Shown here piece by piece: positions 40,426 through 40,475 of a stretch of 40,475 nt of DNA; the stretch's first letter is position 1; every line of letters starts with the position of its first letter. Source of the stretch: an uncultured Oscillospiraceae bacterium (GTDB taxonomy: Bacteria > Bacillota > Clostridia > Oscillospirales > Acutalibacteraceae); the NCBI GenBank assembly GCA_949283785.1, contig CASDTR010000046.1, positions 1 to 40,475 of the forward strand. The letters run 5' to 3'. Under the pieces are notes generated by a model that had not been told where the DNA came from, did no database searches, and saw only the letters and a list, made by a program, of their open reading frames with translations. A program made the translations under genes and the position numbers.

Positions 40426-40475
40426 ATGAAGAATGAAATAAAGAGTACGGCACATTCAAAATATCGCTGTGAATA
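40426..40475 (+). CDS. tnpA: IS200/IS605 family transposase TnpA, N-terminal fragment at window edge
   Basis: Only 16 full codons are present. They read MKNEIKSTAHSKYRCE, the typical start of IS200-like Y1 (HUH) transposases (HSKYRC). GGAGG lies 10 nt upstream. The catalytic HUH and Tyr residues lie beyond the window, so whether the gene is intact is unknown. Confidence 0.85.
   Translation, partial: MKNEIKSTAHSKYRCE

Larger units (their letters stand above)
40314..40475 (+). mobile_element. Left end of an IS200/IS605-type insertion sequence, cut by window edge
   Basis: The region has the IS200 layout: a compact subterminal hairpin (40314-40332), a second inverted repeat that hides the transposase ribosome site (40354-40419), and a tnpA start. 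The exact left boundary cannot be fixed; it is probably a few tens of bases at most upstream of the first hairpin, just after the terminator at 40249-40289. Confidence 0.8.

Overview
The window looks like a chromosomal segment of a spore-forming Bacillota, most likely a gut-type member of the class Clostridia (Oscillospiraceae or Ruminococcaceae-like; this placement is an inference). Supporting evidence is a spoIIGA-sigE pair behind a Spo0A-box-like promoter, a GerW (YtfJ) spore gene, a DacF-type carboxypeptidase, the CdaA-CdaR c-di-AMP pair, strong AGGAGG-type ribosome sites, and frequent GTG and TTG starts. Base composition is moderate and fairly even, so most of the window reads as core genome. 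Accessory material lies mainly at the two ends.

Layout. 1-3669 (minus): a MarR regulator and a heterodimeric ABC exporter, the second subunit cut by the window edge. 3813-4468: a small DUF1801 protein, a shared bidirectional terminator and tRNA-Ala(GGC). 4516-6201: the spoIIGA-sigE sporulation operon. 6247-10422: a ComEA-like helix-hairpin-helix protein, an AlgI-type MBOAT acyltransferase, its DHHW partner and TcdA. 10447-13799: a lone GH38 alpha-mannosidase. 13817-15128: ispD-ispF. 15155-16527: DUF3343 and a cysteine desulfurase. 16505-24254: cdaA, cdaR, a lipoprotein with calcium-loop-like repeats, a two-component system, DUF1385 and prmC. 24283-29825: an M50 protease, scpA, scpB, DUF2953, gerW, dacF, an rluB-type pseudouridine synthase and a small acetyltransferase-like protein. 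29827-33258: genes resembling the 12S, 1.3S and 5S subunits of biotin-dependent transcarboxylase. 33473-36332: two tandem secreted lipases. 36357-39671: a MATE exporter with an attenuator-like leader, divergent from a MarR-MFS operon. 39688-40289: DUF3795. 40314 to the end: the left end of an IS200/IS605-type element with the first codons of tnpA.

The points most worth a second look are these. (1) The MATE exporter leader combines a strong promoter, a 30-codon leader ORF ending in an ATGA overlap with the exporter start, and mutually exclusive hairpins including an intrinsic terminator, the layout of ribosome-mediated attenuation. (2) The transcarboxylase-like operon has no membrane pump subunit nearby, and its 12S-like gene is split by one in-frame TAA. 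(3) A 17-nt inverted repeat buries the ribosome site of the DacF-type gene. (4) The lipase pair shares an exactly identical 91-bp block in otherwise diverged genes, which suggests gene conversion. Promoters, operators and hairpins were found by eye and have not been scored by any program.
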